Below the pieces are notes generated by a model. The model did not search any database and had not been told where the DNA came from. It worked only from the letters and a program-made list of their open reading frames with translations. The position numbers and the translations under genes are program-made. This document shows, piece by piece, positions 49,786-62,034 of a stretch of DNA of 64,000 bases. Origin of the DNA: Lingula anatina (Eukaryota > Brachiopoda > Lingulata > Lingulida > Lingulidae); assembly GCF_001039355.2 (NCBI RefSeq), contig NW_019775602.1:631532-695531 (forward strand), written 5' to 3'. The first letter of the stretch is position 1, and each line of letters starts with the position of its first letter.

Positions 49786-49820
<35 letters not shown>

Positions 49821-50481
49821 AAATGGGCTAAAGTATTGAAAACGAACGTCGTTCAATCGTTAAATCCCCATAGGGTCCCATAGTCAATAAAATAGGGAGT
49901 GACTTGCAAAACAATGATACTCTCGACTCGCATTAAATTCAAAATAAAATAGGAACAGCCGTCAAACCACACTCAGACTCACTCCACTTACATTAAACGC
50001 CCTAGGCTACATCGCCCCCCCCCTCCCCAATTGATTTATAATCCCCACATAATAACGACAAACGCTTACGAAGCTTTAGGCTTCGTTCACATGGAATGTC
50101 TATTTTCTAAAAATCTATTTTCTATTCGCGCTATCTTATGATCACGGTCTGTGCCCTGAATATCCAGCCGCGTAATTACTGGCAGCGCGAGCCAGTTACT
50201 TATAGTAACTTATAGTAACTGGCTCGCGCGGCCAGTAATTACGCCGCGGGATATTCAGGGCACAGACCGTGATCATAAGACATACCGCGAATAGAAAATA
50301 GAATTTAGAAAATAGACATTGCATGTGAATGAAGCCCTAGTCCTTTAGAAAACCGAGTAAATACATGCTCGCTTTGAATGTAACATCGAACGGGCTTTGT
50401 GAAATAAGGCTTTGCCATTGGACCGGTTATTTTTGGATTGACCCCGAGGCCAAGTTATGATTCTTCTCTTTCTTGTGCTAC
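49419..50481. other. Region upstream of glycosyltransferase-like copy 1
   Basis: Contains an A run at about 49790-49817 and a palindromic element at 50079-50337. A 5' untranslated exon for copy 1 may lie here or further upstream, as all three copies have an intron acceptor just before the start codon. None could be located. Confidence 0.5.
50079..50337. mobile_element. Palindromic MITE, family 3
   Basis: Arms start GGCTTCGTTCACATGGAATG and, complemented at the right, GGGCTTCATTCACATGCAATG. The inner arms GATCACGGTCTGTGCCCTGA and TCAGGGCACAGACCGTGATC are perfect complements. Nearly the whole 259 bp forms one hairpin with a short repeat (ACTTATAGTA) at the tip. No coding capacity. Confidence 0.7.
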
Positions 50482-52141
50482 AGACTTGACATTTAATATG
50501 GAATATTTCAGTTTTAAAGGTATACCTAGGTAAAAATGCGTTCTTTTTTCAAAAAATTCAGATCTCATATAAGGCATCTGACTGGAGAAGTGTGAAGTCA
50601 GGGGTGTCGCTGCCAATTAACTGACTACAAAGTCTGATGCTCTGTTGCCTTGTGTAATATGCAGTGATTTAATTGGGCAGTGCTCCTTTGGGCTGGTCCA
50701 TGCTTCGCTTTGGCGAAGCATGGTTCTGCCAAAAAAGTATCCATATGTCGGCAACTACTGCATAGAAGAATTTGAAATTTTATATGCAAGCGGTGGGTTT
50801 TGCCGTGCGTAAAATGAGTTAAGCAGTGTTTTACAAAATTGTTAAGCTGTGCCAGAATGGCGCGAAAAGCACAGACATTGCCAGACAGATTATTGTGTCA
50901 AACGGAATGGTCTATACAGTTTAATAGAGTAATGCCCAGACTGATGTACGTACACAGAGACCACGCCCAATGCATTGACATCTTACCACCAGAGTACAGG
51001 ACTCACTTTTCTTCAGGATATGCTGCTGCAATTAAACCAAAACCACCCAGTCCGTTTTGAATGAGGAGCAAATTGTCATCAAAACGCGTTTTTCAAGGCT
51101 CTTAGCGAACACCAAACTGGTTTCAGCAGATTAAGATACCAGATGACCTCCGAGGAAGCCACTGTAAACAGCAAAGCAGCGTAGCCTGTTTCTCTAATGA
51201 ATTGGGGATCATGACCGTTTCTGGGTAGAACAATGAAACCGCGTGGCTTTCTTTATTGGGGTCAGACTTCCCCTGTACCGCTACTCTGGTCCAAACAGAG
51301 TTTACAGCCATTCTGAAGAGGCCTACGACGAAACGTGTGCCACTTCTTAAGTGACCAGGGTCATTGACAGTGTCAGTATTTGGAGTGGATACCACATTGG
51401 TGCCAAAACACCAATGGGAGTCATCGATGAAAACCTGAACCAGATCAAATAAAGGAATAATCTGGGAACCACTTGGCTATCATATGATAGGGGGCACCTT
51501 AGGAACAATTTTAGGTTGCACGATGAGATTGCCGGTTCACACAGAGCACTTTTAATAGCAGATAACTTACAGAACCAAGGGAATGAGTAGCTACCTTGGT
51601 CATCAAAATCGCCATAACTGAACCACATAGACAATATGTCGGTAGGTCATTACTCGCCGAATCAACGGCCTGCATGTCCTACAACAAAACTGAGCCAAAT
51701 TGGACAAGTTTTAACCGTTGCCTGGAATTTTATTCCAGATTAAACTCTAAAAACCTATCATAAGGAATACCTTGAGGCTTGAAACCTCTGGTAGCAGCAA
51801 GATGAGGTCAAGAGTAACCGCGACTGTTGCTGTGACTAGACACTGACATGGGGGGCCTTTGTGGGACGTGTAACTCTTTTAAAGATTATAATTAGGAAAA
51901 TATGGAGATCCAAAATATCACTTTCAATGGTTGTCGTATGACTTAAAATAGGCAATGTATTTTTGTATGCTTCACTGGCGAATTCAATTAATGAACTGAT
52001 GTCACACTGACATCGAATAGATTATCAATAGTTATTAAAACACGATTTTAATCCTTATTTTCATTTATCAGTCAGCAAAATAGGAAAAAACTGATGAATT
52101 ATGATTTGGAAAAAAATATTCCATATTAAATGTCAAGTCTG
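50482..52141 (+). mobile_element. Decayed Tc1-like DNA transposon, copy 1 (1660 bp)
   Basis: Terminal inverted repeats begin CAGACTTGACATTTAATATG on the left and end TTAAATGTCAAGTCTG on the right, with the TA target duplication on both sides. Between about 50815 and 51650 the plus strand carries a transposase wreck: the helix-turn-helix region KIVKLCQNGAKSTDIARQI is readable, then stops and frameshifts accumulate. The second copy at 55399-57058 has exactly the same length. No intact transposase, so inactive. Confidence 0.82.
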
Positions 52142-54146
52142 TATTACAGCAGGTTTAGAAAAAGTGATCGTTTATTCATAGTCATATACTGTATCGCAGA
52201 ATCATATATTATTGCAACCATATATTGTTGACCACTTGTATCACCTTCAAATGGATTCAGCTTGCACCCAAAAACTTAACTCATAATACGTCTCTTACCA
52301 AAATAAGTTTTCAGTCTGCTTCAAAACTGCCAAAATCTCAAAATCGAAATAATTTAAGATTGCCTTTATATTAAATGTAAAAAAAAAAAAAAATAGAAAA
52401 CTCCTGGTTTAAAATTAAAACCATTTTTTTCTGCAGCCAGATGGAAATATCATAAGTAAACCAATCGTTGTTTATTTTCATAATTATATGGAACTGAAAA
52501 AAATATAAAGACTACAACGAAGCAACCCACCTCTATGATTACTGTATGCACGTTGTTATGGTTAAATTTAACTTTAAACCATTTCTTTCTGCAGCCGCTT
52601 TAAGTTATATATTGATAGTCATGTACGTAAGAAGCACAAATAACTATATACTATGTAGTATCATTATAAAATAAAAAAAATACACATCAACTCTTGCATA
52701 TTTATGTCTCTATATATTATGCACAGTTTTCAGTGATTTCACCTGAATGAGATCCGCTTAATTTCATTAATATTACTCAGTATACCATTTACATATATTT
52801 TATTTAGGATATAAATTTGTAAATTCGTCAGATATGTTGAGAGTAACAGTCTATAAGTAGTATTTTCAAAACTAAAGTTAATAAACTTGTTATTACTGTC
52901 CATCTATTAAAATCAATCAAAGCATATTGACAGCTAATGGGCATTTCTATTTCAATCTTTAAATATTGAATATTATACATATACCAAATGGGCCTACTTG
53001 ATAAAAATATATCTTTATTTTAATTAAAATGCACCTCAACATGGCCACCATATTAAAACAGAAGTAAAAATCATAAGTAATCCCATCATTCCCACATTTG
53101 TTTATTTTCATAATTATATGGAACTTCTTAAAAAATATTTGCTACAACGAAGCAGTCCACTCCTTAAATTACTGTATGCACATAGTTATGGCTAAATTAA
53201 AATTTATGTATAAAGCAAAGGTTCTGTATAAAAGTTTTTCTGGAAAACACTTTCATATAATTAAAGTCATTTTATTAACACTTTATTAAACATTGTGTCG
53301 CTTAATTGACCTTACGTGTATAACCCAAACCTGAATTCTTGCAGTTGTCAGGTCTTGGCATGTTAAAATGACGCCAAGAATGTTCTCTCCACTTGTCAAA
53401 GTAAAACTCCCAGTAAAGGCAAAATTTCTTTAATGACTTTATTGTTTTAGCTGACTCTGCAGCTTTTTCGCTTAATAGATAAGGCAAAAACATGTAATGC
53501 TCTCCACGACGAGTCTTGAGATGATCCCTGCATTTGAACTGCCCCCAACTACGTTTAAAATACCGATACTAATGACTTTTTTATCATGGCCGGTTTTAAT
53601 TTGGCTTAGAAACACAAATAATGTTTCAATTGACTGCTAAAAGCCTGCTTCACAACGCCTACCACCGGTACGAAACTATAGTGTAAACAACGATGCCTTG
53701 TCTGCTACTGGCATGTCTGAGCAAGCATAACACGTAAAAGAAAAATCTATTCGCAGAACAAGCTGAGACAGTTGCACTTTATCTCAAAATGTGGAAAGTT
53801 ATCACAGTAAAATATTAAAATAAGGAAAACGTCATGTGATCTTTATATATATTTATATGTGTTAGAGTAAGAAATTGGCAGTAATATAGACTTCATGTAC
53901 GATATACTCTTGTGTGATGTAATAAATACAATATCTGTTAGCCTTAGGGGCTATGTTCCTTGCATTCGGCTAACTGCGGGTTTGGCAGTGGACTATTTAT
54001 ACATATTGCCGACACAAAGGCCTATCGAAGACGTCAGGTGTTTCAGCGACACTGAGGCAGCTTGATCAGCATAAACATGACAGCGAGTACTGATAGCACT
54101 ATGTGTCAAAGACGTTTGTACGACCAATACCACAGCATGACATTAG
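52142..54146. other. Intergenic region with a diverged direct duplication
   Basis: A segment at about 52450-52580 recurs in diverged form at about 53070-53207 (shared TTTATTTTCATAATTATATG and TTACTGTATGCAC). No supported gene. The minus-strand frame at 53302-53493 has no recognised domain. Confidence 0.55.
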
Positions 54147-55271
54147 TTAGTGCAAGGGGAAGACATCTGGGACGAACTCGGGTTCGTCCTCGTCCTCCCC
54201 ATAAAGAATCTTTTTCACTTGTGGCTGGTTTCTCCACTGCAAAATCCGTCTAACGGCAGGATGGGACGTATTGAATACAGTGGTTATAAACTTCGTAGAA
54301 ACTCTGTACTCCATATCTCCCTTCCGAGTCGCACTTCCTTTGATATAAAAATACATTGGGCTTTTCTGAAAAGTCTGTAACAAAGAAACCCTGCCCAGGT
54401 TAATTGTATCAACTGTCATGTTCTTGATAAGCCATGAGCGCATGTAATCTTGCGCGATCGAGAAATTACCAGAATCGGGATAGGCACCTTTCTCCTTATT
54501 CTTCCAGTGTGGCCTCGAGTTCCTCACGTGCACAGCGTGGCAAATTATACGATACGAGTTATAAAACATTGCAGAAGTATGAATGACAAACCACTGTGGG
54601 AACCACCAGGACACGTGATCAAAATCCTCTATGAGTGGCAGCATGAACGAAATTGTGTGCCTATGATATGCATTGATATTTGCATCAACGTTATAACTGA
54701 TACCCACTGTAGCCGGGCGCTTGGGGCGATTCATCCTCGGTGTTGGGTAGGCCACTGTGGGTTGATAATCTAGTAAAAACAGCTCTAAACGATCATACGG
54801 GTTGTCCGGTAAATCTTTTATCCACCAACGTTCCTGATCAGGCTCAGAAAGTAACAACACGTCATCATCGAGAAATATGTAGTATAAATACCCACCATCA
54901 TCCCTTTTGGCCGCACGGTCAATCGCTTCTGTCAGCAGTTTGTTCCGACCCATGGCGATGGTACTATTGGGGAAGTAGATATCCCCTGATCTGTCTTTGT
55001 ACGTCAGCCAGATTATGTCCCGATCAGGTGTAGCACTGAGTCCTTGTATAGCATGCATTGTCGCACCTTGGATACAGTAAACAAACTGTGGAGAATTTTT
55101 TGTTTCGGTGGTAAATGTTGTGCTCTCCAATCTATCAGAATGCGTGTTGTATTCTCTAGTCTTTGACATCACTTTGATTGGAGGCGGTGCCCGAAGAAGT
55201 GAAAAATAACACAGTGGCACCAGAAGCCCTCCAACAATAAGGAGAAGCCAGAGTCTGAAGATAGTCTTCAT
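54147..55271 (-). CDS. Glycosyltransferase-like type II membrane protein, copy 2 (374 aa)
   Basis: One coding exon, preceded by an intron acceptor (TTTTGCAG, exon from 55292), so the start is set at MKTIFRLW (ATG 55271-55269) and a 5' untranslated exon lies upstream. A short cytoplasmic end, a signal-anchor helix (about 7-26) and a stem (about 27-60) precede a luminal domain with IIWLTYKDRSGDIYFPNS and YLYYIFLDDDV. The DDD at 135-137 is placed after a hydrophobic strand, as the metal-binding DxD of GT-A glycosyltransferases. Further conserved blocks shared with copy 3 are NAYHRHT, HVSWWFPQWFVIHTSAMFYNSY and TVFNTSHPAVRRILQWRN. Several N-glycosylation sequons occur. I do not recognise the family. 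A Golgi enzyme acting on glycans is inferred from topology and the DDD motif alone; donor and acceptor are unknown. Confidence 0.75.
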   Translation of the reverse strand: MKTIFRLWLLLIVGGLLVPLCYFSLLRAPPPIKVMSKTREYNTHSDRLESTTFTTETKNSPQFVYCIQGATMHAIQGLSATPDRDIIWLTYKDRSGDIYFPNSTIAMGRNKLLTEAIDRAAKRDDGGYLYYIFLDDDVLLLSEPDQERWWIKDLPDNPYDRLELFLLDYQPTVAYPTPRMNRPKRPATVGISYNVDANINAYHRHTISFMLPLIEDFDHVSWWFPQWFVIHTSAMFYNSYRIICHAVHVRNSRPHWKNKEKGAYPDSGNFSIAQDYMRSWLIKNMTVDTINLGRVSLLQTFQKSPMYFYIKGSATRKGDMEYRVSTKFITTVFNTSHPAVRRILQWRNQPQVKKILYGEDEDEPEFVPDVFPLH

Positions 55272-55398
55272 GCCCTCGGTAGGAAGAATCGCCTGCAAAA
55301 CATGCATTGGGAAATTTTAGATCTTCAAAGATACTGAATCTTTTTAAAAGCTGATCTAACGGTCAGTGTGTTTTCAAATGAATCTTTAGTTTAATGTA

Positions 55399-57058
55399 CA
55401 GACTTGACATTTTTAAATATGGAATATTTCAGTTTCGAAGGTATGCCTAGGTGAAAATGCGTTCTTTTTTCACAAACTCCGATCTCATATAAGATATGTG
55501 AATGGAGAAGTGTGTAGTCAGGTGTGTCGCTACCAATTAACTGAATACCAGGTTTGTTGCGCTGCTGCATTATGTAATATGCAGTGATTTAATTTGGTAG
55601 TGCTCCTTTGGGCAGGTCAAGGCTTGGCTTTGGCAAAGCATGGTTCTGTCAAAAAACTATCCATATGTCGGCAACTACTGCATAGAAGAATTTGAAATTT
55701 TGCATGCAAGTGGTCGGGTTTGCAGTGTGTAAAATGAGCTATGCAGTGCTTTACAAATTTGTTAATCTGTGGCAGAATGGCGCGAAAAAGACAGGCATTG
55801 CCAGACAGATAATTGTGCCAAAAGAAACGGTCCGCACAGTTTTATAGAGTAATGCCCAGACTGATGTACCTACACAGAGACCACACCCTATGTATTGAAA
55901 TCTTACCACCAGGGTACAGGACCCACTGTCTTTCGGGATATGCTGTTGCAACTAAACAAAAACCACCCAGTCTGTTCAGAATGAGGGCTAAATTGCCACC
56001 AAAACGCATTTTTCAAGGCCCTTAGCGAACACCAAACTGGTTTTAGCAGGTTAGAATACCAGACGACCTCCGAGGAACCCACTGTAAACAGCAAAACATC
56101 GCTGTGTGTTTCTCTAATGAATTGGAGACCTTGACTGTTTCTGGGTTGAACCCTGAAATCTCGTGGCTTTCTTTGTTGAGGTCAGATTTCACCTGTACCA
56201 CTCAACAGTCAAAACAGAGTTTACAGACATCCAGAAGAGGCCAACGACGAAGCGTGTGCCGCGTCTAAAGTGACTAAAGTCATTAACAGCGTCAGTATTT
56301 GGAGTGGATACCATATTGGTGCCAAAACACCACTGGTAGTAATCAACGAAAACCTGAACCAGATCAAATAAAGAAATAATCTGGGAACCACTTGGCTATC
56401 ATTTGATAGGGGGCAACTTAGGAACAATTTTAGGTGGCACGGTGAGATTGCCCGTTCACACAGAGCACTTTTAACAGCAGATTACTTACAGAACCAAGGG
56501 AATGAGCAGCTACCTTGGTCATCAAAATCACCATATTTGAACCACACAGACAATATGTGGGTAGGCTATTACTGGCCGAATCAATGGCCTACATGTCCTA
56601 CAACCAAACGGAACCAAATTGGACAGATTTTGACCGGTGCCTGGAATGCTATTCCAGATTAAATTTTAAAAACCTATCCCAAGGAATGCCTTGCCACTTG
56701 AGAGCGCTGGTAGCAGCCAGAAGAGGACAGGAGTAACAGCGACCACTGCTGTGACTAGACACTGACATGAGAGTCCTTTGTGGAGTGTGTAACTCTTTTA
56801 CAGACAATAATTTGGAAAATATGGAGGTCCAAAATATCTCTTTTAATGGTTTTCGTATGACATAGAAAAGACAATGTGTTTTTGTTTGCTTCTCTGGTGA
56901 ATTCCATTAATGAACTGATGTCACAATGACATCAAAGAGATAATTAAAAGTTATTAAAACACGATTTTAATCCTTATTTTCATTTATTAGTCAGCAAAAT
57001 AGGAAAAAACTAATAAAAATGATTTGGAAAAAATATTCCATATTAAATGTCAAGTCTG
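55399..57058 (+). mobile_element. Decayed Tc1-like DNA transposon, copy 2 (1660 bp)
   Basis: Same family as 50482-52141: ends CAGACTTGACATTTTTAAAT and AATGTCAAGTCTG, TA duplicated at both sides, same total length. Transposase remnants in the same order with different lesions. The flanks differ from those of copy 1, so the two were separate insertions and not one duplicated block. It lies only about 105 bases upstream of the coding exon of glycosyltransferase-like copy 2, probably in its first intron. Confidence 0.82.
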
Positions 57059-57216
57059 TATTTTAAATATTCTCAGAGTACCTTGTTTTTTTTCATCTTA
57101 ACACTATTAATGAACAATTTTATTGATTTTATTCTCATTTAGCGAATTTAGCTATTTATATTATTGTACAATCCAACTTTTACGTTGCAAGTAAACATTA
57201 TTATTATAAGTAGTAG

Positions 57217-57256
<40 letters not shown>

Positions 57257-60200
57257 CATGCTTATTACGAGGTGATGAATTTTAATCTTTAAAACATTTA
57301 CTACATGTACTTGCAGGTGCAATAATATATGATAGTATGGGAATGGACTTTTATTATAGAGAAAGGTGGCCCTTTCTCTTCCATATTCCATTAGGCTAAT
57401 ATGAACCAACATTGTTTAATGTCACCTGCCTAACAAAACACAGTTTAAACTGAGCGATCCAACCAACAAGTAAGTGCAGGGTGAACAGCAAATCTTCATT
57501 TTAAAAAAGATATTAGCTATGATTCAAGGCATCTTACAATATTCAGAACAGATGATCTGCGAACTTACAGATCCGCGGACTAAATAGGACTGACCCGACA
57601 TAAAAGAAGAGCCGACTAATCCAGTGATGGTCTCCCCCCCCTCAGCATGCGCCATTAAACGGATTAAATCATGGCTCCAAAGTTTAATTGCTAGACCCCT
57701 GCAGGGATGGCAGGTGAGGAGGCGGGGGGACTATCAGTGGATTAGTCGGCTCTGCTTCAATATGGTCAGCCATATTTGATCCGCGGATTAGTTAGTCCGC
57801 GGACCTTGTTCTGAATACTCTCTAAGATGATTACGTTCTTTAACGTCAAGTTAATTGATTTGCTTTGATTCATCATGTACAACTTAAAAAGTTCATTGCT
57901 GCGGAGATTCAAATTATGCTTTTTACTTTTGCAAATAGTACTACTGGTAGCAAGGTAGCACTGGCAAGAAAGCGAAGGAAATCGAGTACTGATTAATGTC
58001 CATCCTTTGACACTAAATGGATAAAACTGAGTTTTTCAGACACCCGATCGTAACAAGTTTGCTTTCATGAACACAAGCAATTTCACAGAAAATGATTTGA
58101 CATGCTACAAACAGTAGAGCAGCACTATCTCGAAAGCCACAATTAATCAGAGAAAAAAAGCTAAGCCTACCTTCCTGTGTCCAAAGCTTAACCTAAATGT
58201 ACATGCACCGTCCGTAAGGGCAATAACGTCTTTACAGAAAAAAAAATGTCAGAAAAAAATTCATCTTAATCTGAAGTGGAAGTTAACTTTTCCATTTAAA
58301 TCTTTGTGACAAATGATTGCCTTGTTTGAAAAAAACTAAAGCATCTTCACCTTTAATGTTATAGAATAAGTATAATAAATACTATCTCTCATCATCATAA
58401 GCTTGCATCGGTCTGGTATAGTGGCGTGTGCAAATGTACGTAATGTGAAGAAAAGACGACATTATATAACAGGTACATTGCACGTCAAATCCCATGAACA
58501 CCTATTTACAAGCAATATGAACCTTTTACCACGCACCTTTCATGGGTACAAAGAGTGAATGCTAAACGGACTGTTGGTTACGTGTCGGTAGAGCAAGTGA
58601 GTATATGGAAAGGAGTTGTGACGCTTTTATGGAATACGGATCAATATGTACAGCATTAACGCCGTTTCAACACTTATTTAATCAAAAGAATAAGCACTGC
58701 AATTCGATGCCGGGATTTTTTTTCTGAACGGCTTACATGTTTTATTACATTACATTGCACAAGGTCATGACTATTTATGTACCAGTACAGAAATAAATTG
58801 AATTGAATTGATTTGAATTGATATCAGAAGTAAACATGCGATATAATACTTTTGTTTTATACATGTAGAACATCGATATTAGAGTCTCATATCTCTCAAA
58901 GAAAATTATTTAAAACCAAACGCTAGCACCAGCTGAATATTTGTAGTTCAGACCCTGGTCTTGAATCATGTCAATTTTCATGATAATTATTTACTTAGTT
59001 GCAAACCACTTTATAAAGCAGCAAAATTGGCGATTAATGCTTGGCCACCCCATGTGCAAAAGTGCGTGTGGAAAAAGATAAGATGAGATCAAATAAGGTA
59101 TATTTAGCAAAGAAAATATATATAATATCGGGAATTAAATGCTCTGTAGAAACGTCCTTGTATTAAAAACAGTAAAAATTGTATGATTAAAACTAGTTTA
59201 AGACTTTGTATTAAAAAGGGATGCGGCTTAAAAATAAAAGCTACATAAAAATCGTTTATTACCCTTAAAAAATAATAAAGAAATGGTAATGGCGGAAGAA
59301 GCAACAGGAAAGAGATTCTGTGCTGTAAGAGTTATTATTCCTTTGTCTAAATTGTCAGTGACCACAGTATTGAAAAAAATGTACTTTATATTTTTAATGT
59401 TTCATACATGATGTCGTATTAATTCAATCAGCATAAATCTGTCTGATAAAATTCACAAACGGGAAGCTGAGATGTATAAGTAGCTTAAGATAATATTTCA
59501 CATCTAGAAGTTCGATTTTTAATGTTCTTTGGTTCAAGATGGTTATCCCTATAGCTGGATTGCATGCATTTATTGGAAATGCCCATCATGAGGGGGCGAC
59601 CTTGAATTAACCTGTCAGTTTATGATTGATAACTGATAAAATCAAGCATAAAATCGGTGAACTTAAACCTTAAAAGGGACTAGAGAGAGACTACAAGGGG
59701 AGAAGAGAAGTCTGGATTGAAGCTTGGATTTGATCATAATTGTAACATTTTACTTTAAATTTAGCAAAATATATTCTGTTGAAGTTAAGGATGACAAAGA
59801 ACCTGGGAATTTCCGTAGCAGTATTACAGTTTGTGTTATCCAAAGATGAGAGCCCATCCTACCCAACTCCTGTACTTTCATTAGCTAACTGTCTCCGAAA
59901 TCAAATTGGCAAAATGGCGGTGAAACATGAATGAGTTTGGAGGCCTTGTGATATCAGGTGTGATGCATATAATATTGATTTTTATACAATCTAATAAGTG
60001 AGCTCGCAACCAGATGTGATGGATTGGAAGTATTGTCAGAAACGGATTCATTTTATGAAAATCCCACAGGCAAATCAACAGGTAGCAATAAAGGAACATC
60101 GCGGTGCTCAAGCACCGGTGAGTATAAATACACAAAGCGTAGGGCATAATTGTACAAAGCGTTGATATTTTAGCCAGTCTAAATAACGTACTGTGGTGAT

Positions 60201-60705
60201 TTGTGGAAAACAGGTTAAAGACGGTTCATTTAAATAAAAATTCTTATTAAAATTATGTTAACAAATTGGACAATAAAAGAAGATAACAACGCTTAACACT
60301 ATTAGTAGGATAATTCTATAGTTTATTTAACTACAGATAATTGCCGAGTTATTTGTTCTTTAACAAAGGTATAATATTTAAAGGAATATATACAGTTTTA
60401 GTGCACTAAAGTTAACCAAAGTTTAACACCGAAACTAAATTTATATGTGTTGATATGCGTCTTATCGGAAGTCTGACTAAATTAATAAATTGGGATTGAT
60501 TGAAGAAGTGTTACAGCTAGGAATCGAAATAAAATGAAACCGTGAATCAAACTTGTTTCAAGCAAATATCATCTGGGAAAATTACTCGACACCAACTCTA
60601 AGAACAAAGAGAATATTCGTGAGGGGTGTAGCATACATACATGTTGTTACATGTAATAGCACCAAATGCATGAGTCATAAGAGTTTTAAAAAAGCATTAA
60701 ATTAA
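57059..60705. other. Intergenic region between glycosyltransferase-like copies 2 and 3
   Basis: Holds an (ATT)n microsatellite at about 57219-57254, a MITE at 57541-57816 and otherwise AT-rich sequence. Small frames (for example 59104-59304 and 59881-60147) show no domain and no coding bias. It should include the 3' end of copy 3 and the promoter of copy 2. Confidence 0.55.
57541..57816. mobile_element. MITE, family 2, copy B (both ends present)
   Basis: Begins ATTCAGAACAGATGATCTGC and ends TTGTTCTGAAT, with inverted subterminal blocks GATCCGCGGACTAA and the inverted pair AGAGCCGACTAATCC / GGATTAGTCGGCTCT. Same family as 5521-5745. No coding capacity. Confidence 0.7.
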
Positions 60706-61812
60706 TTATTGCAAGGGAAAGACATCTGGGATAAACTTAGGTTCATCCTTGTCCTCCCCATAGAGAATCTTCCTCACTTTGGGCTGATTCCTCCACTGCA
60801 AAATCCGCTGAACTGCAGGATGGGACGTATTGAATACAGTGGTTATGAACTCCGTAGAAACCCTGTATTCCATATTTTCTTTCCGACTTGCTTTCCCTTT
60901 AACATGCCAATATATGGCTGGTTTCTTAAAAGTTTCTAACAATGAAACTCGGCCTATTTGAATAGTGTCAACTGTCTTGTCCTTGATCAGCCATGAGCGC
61001 ATGTAATCTTGTGGAATCTTGAAATTGCTAGAATCGGTGTAGGCACCTTTCGCCTTGTTAACCCCGTGCGGTCTTGGGTTCTCCATGTATACGGCGTGGC
61101 TGTACATACGATATGAATTATAAAACATCGCAGAAGTGTGAATGACAAACCACTGTGGAAACCACCATGACAAGTGATCTAAATCCTCTACGAGTGGCGG
61201 CATGAACGAAAGTGTGTGACGGTGATAGGCGTTGATAATAGCATCAAAGTTATAACTAATGCTCACTGTGTCATTAGGCTTAGTCTTAAAGTACTTGTGT
61301 CTTGGGTAACCCACTGCCGGCAGAAAATCCAGTAGAAAAAGTTCAAAGCGATCGTAAGGGTTGTCCGGTAAGTTTTTTTGCAAGCCCGCAGTATGAATAC
61401 ATTCGACTACCACATCGTCATCGAGAAATACGTAGTATAGATAGCCTCCATCTTTTTTCTCAGACGCACGGTCTACTGCTTCTTTCAGTAGTCGGTTACG
61501 ACCCTCAGCTAAGCTGCTATTGGGGAAGTAAATATCCCCAGATTTGTCCCTGTACGTCAGCCATATTATTTCCCGATTTGGTGTTGCGATGAGATTTTTT
61601 ACAGGGTGAACCGACGCACCTTGAATAAGGTAAACAAATTGTGGCGAATCTTTTGGTTTGGTGGTAAATGTTGTGCTCCCCGTTGTTAACGTCTTATATT
61701 CACTCTTCCTTATCGTCTCTTTGGTGGGCGAGGGTGACCATAGTAGGTTTATAAACAGCGTAACCAAAAGCCCTCCAACAACAAGAAGCCAGAGTCTGCG
61801 TGTCATTTGCAT
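60706..61812 (-). CDS. Glycosyltransferase-like type II membrane protein, copy 3 (368 aa)
   Basis: Intact single coding exon after an acceptor (TTTGCAG, exon from 61833). The start is at MQMTRRLW (ATG 61812-61810); the next Met, two codons on, is an alternative. Signal-anchor helix about 7-25 (LWLLVVGGLLVTLFINLLW), then a Ser/Thr-rich stem, then the luminal domain: QFVYLIQGA, IIWLTYRDKSGDIYFPNSS, YLYYVFLDDDV with DDD at 131-133, NAYHRHTLSF, LSWWFPQWFVIHTSAMFYNSY, TVFNTSHPAVQRILQWRN, and the end FIPDVFPLQ. It is clearly similar to copy 2 along its whole length, with the stem and loops most variable. The function is inferred as for copy 2. The transcript's first exon would lie at higher coordinates, probably within the last 2 kb of the window. 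Confidence 0.75.
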   Translation of the reverse strand: MQMTRRLWLLVVGGLLVTLFINLLWSPSPTKETIRKSEYKTLTTGSTTFTTKPKDSPQFVYLIQGASVHPVKNLIATPNREIIWLTYRDKSGDIYFPNSSLAEGRNRLLKEAVDRASEKKDGGYLYYVFLDDDVVVECIHTAGLQKNLPDNPYDRFELFLLDFLPAVGYPRHKYFKTKPNDTVSISYNFDAIINAYHRHTLSFMPPLVEDLDHLSWWFPQWFVIHTSAMFYNSYRMYSHAVYMENPRPHGVNKAKGAYTDSSNFKIPQDYMRSWLIKDKTVDTIQIGRVSLLETFKKPAIYWHVKGKASRKENMEYRVSTEFITTVFNTSHPAVQRILQWRNQPKVRKILYGEDKDEPKFIPDVFPLQ

Positions 61813-62034
61813 TGCACTGGCATCAAAATTCGTCTGCAAAACATATGCTCTTATTACTATGTGATGCATTTAATTCATCTTAAAAGAATTGAGGCATTCA
61901 TGTATGTTAATTTGGATATGGATTTTTACTACAGCCACAGATAAGATAATGTTTTCCAAATTTTTTCTAGGTAATATTACACTAATTAATTGTTTTCAAC
62001 TTGCAGGGGTACAGTGATCACTGATGAAAACAAT

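Noticed and set aside
53302-53493. Minus-strand frame ending in PRPDNCKNSGLGYTRKVN
   Set aside because: Amino-acid make-up looks protein-like, but there is no partner exon, no known domain and no splice context that I can support. It may be a decayed transposon exon.
59881-60147. Minus-strand frame of 88 codons
   Set aside because: No domain, no splice context and AT-rich hydrophobic composition typical of chance frames.
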